This document shows, piece by piece, positions 5,556-5,793 of a DNA stretch of 5,793 nucleotides. How positions within the stretch are numbered: the stretch's first letter is position 1; every line of letters starts with the position of its first letter. This DNA is from Planctomycetota bacterium (GTDB lineage: Bacteria > Planctomycetota > Phycisphaerae > UBA1845 > PWPN01): positions 1-5,793 of the forward strand of contig JACQVT010000333.1 in NCBI GenBank assembly GCA_016209665.1, in the 5' to 3' direction. A model generated the notes under the pieces. The model had not been told where the DNA came from and searched no databases. It was given only the letters and a program-made list of their open reading frames with translations. The position numbers and the translations under genes were made by a program.

Positions 5556-5793
5556 TCAGTGGCGAATCGAGAAGCGGTCGAAGGTTCCGGTCGCCGGCCG
5601 CTCGTCGGATGTAGTCTCGTTGATGTACCCCGCCATTTCCCTTACCACCCCCGCCAGGAAGGCCCTGACCTCGTTCCTCGACCCTTCGGCGACGACCTCC
5701 ACCCGCCCATCCGCAAGGTTGCGGACGTAGCCCGTCACGCTGAAGCCACGGGCGAGGCTCACCGTCGTGTACCGGAACCCCACGCCCTGGACG
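5556..5793 (-). CDS. Acylphosphatase (5' end outside window)
   Basis: Hydrolyses the carboxyl-phosphate bond of acyl phosphates in the cytoplasm; a small single-domain alpha/beta enzyme of about 90 residues. The frame is open to the right edge of the window, where it reads VQGVGFRYTTVSLARG. This is the first family signature, with the phosphate-binding loop and catalytic Arg in GFRY. The second signature GYVRNLADGRVEVVAEG follows, containing the catalytic Asn (in VRN). The C-terminal part (VREMAGYINETTSDE then a final strand FDRFSIRH) completes the fold. Only about 10-15 N-terminal residues and the start codon should be missing, so the apparent GTG start at 5783 is internal. It lies 81 bases upstream of rpmI on the same strand. 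Confidence 0.93.
   Translation of the reverse strand, partial: VQGVGFRYTTVSLARGFSVTGYVRNLADGRVEVVAEGSRNEVRAFLAGVVREMAGYINETTSDERPATGTFDRFSIRH

Overview
The window is GC-rich bacterial DNA that most resembles Planctomycetota, probably a Phycisphaerae-like lineage. The support is a C-terminal dockerin-type Ca2+-binding tail with paired Cys (typical of secreted planctomycete proteins), a FliA/WhiG-type sigma factor without flagellar neighbours, and many small REP-like palindromes between and inside genes. The taxonomic call is inference from gene style; there is no rRNA or other marker that settles it.

Layout, left to right. 1-639 (+): 3' end of a secreted protein with a dockerin-like tail. 640-1420: about 780 bases without a gene, holding an AT-rich patch with a possible promoter near 1064-1091 and a possibly structured leader. 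1421-2236 (+): sigma-70 family factor of the FliA/WhiG type. 2337-3167 (+): truA, tRNA pseudouridine synthase A, with a good promoter match ending 6 bases before its ATG and no Shine-Dalgarno, so possibly leaderless. 3164-4468 (+): GT4-type glycosyltransferase, translationally coupled to truA by an ATGA overlap. Its first ~29 codons run through a nested palindrome of repeat origin. 4469-4648: convergent gap with an inverted pair of REP-like elements. 4649-4996 (-): rplT (L20). 4997-5273: unusually long rplT-rpmI gap with four more REP-like elements. 5274-5474 (-): rpmI (L35). 5556-5793 (-): acylphosphatase, cut by the window end. A promoter candidate lies between acylphosphatase and rpmI.

How the genes relate. 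The sigma factor, truA and glycosyltransferase are co-directional, but only truA and the glycosyltransferase look like a tight unit. rpmI and rplT are the usual ribosomal-protein pair, yet infC is not directly upstream and pheS is not directly downstream.

The most notable non-genic signal is a set of seven short hairpin elements. Each has a conserved head (TGTGG[GC] or GTAGC) next to a GC-rich stem with a CCT- or TCC-like loop. Copies differ by paired, compensatory substitutions in the stem, which argues that the hairpin itself is maintained. One copy has become part of a protein-coding region.
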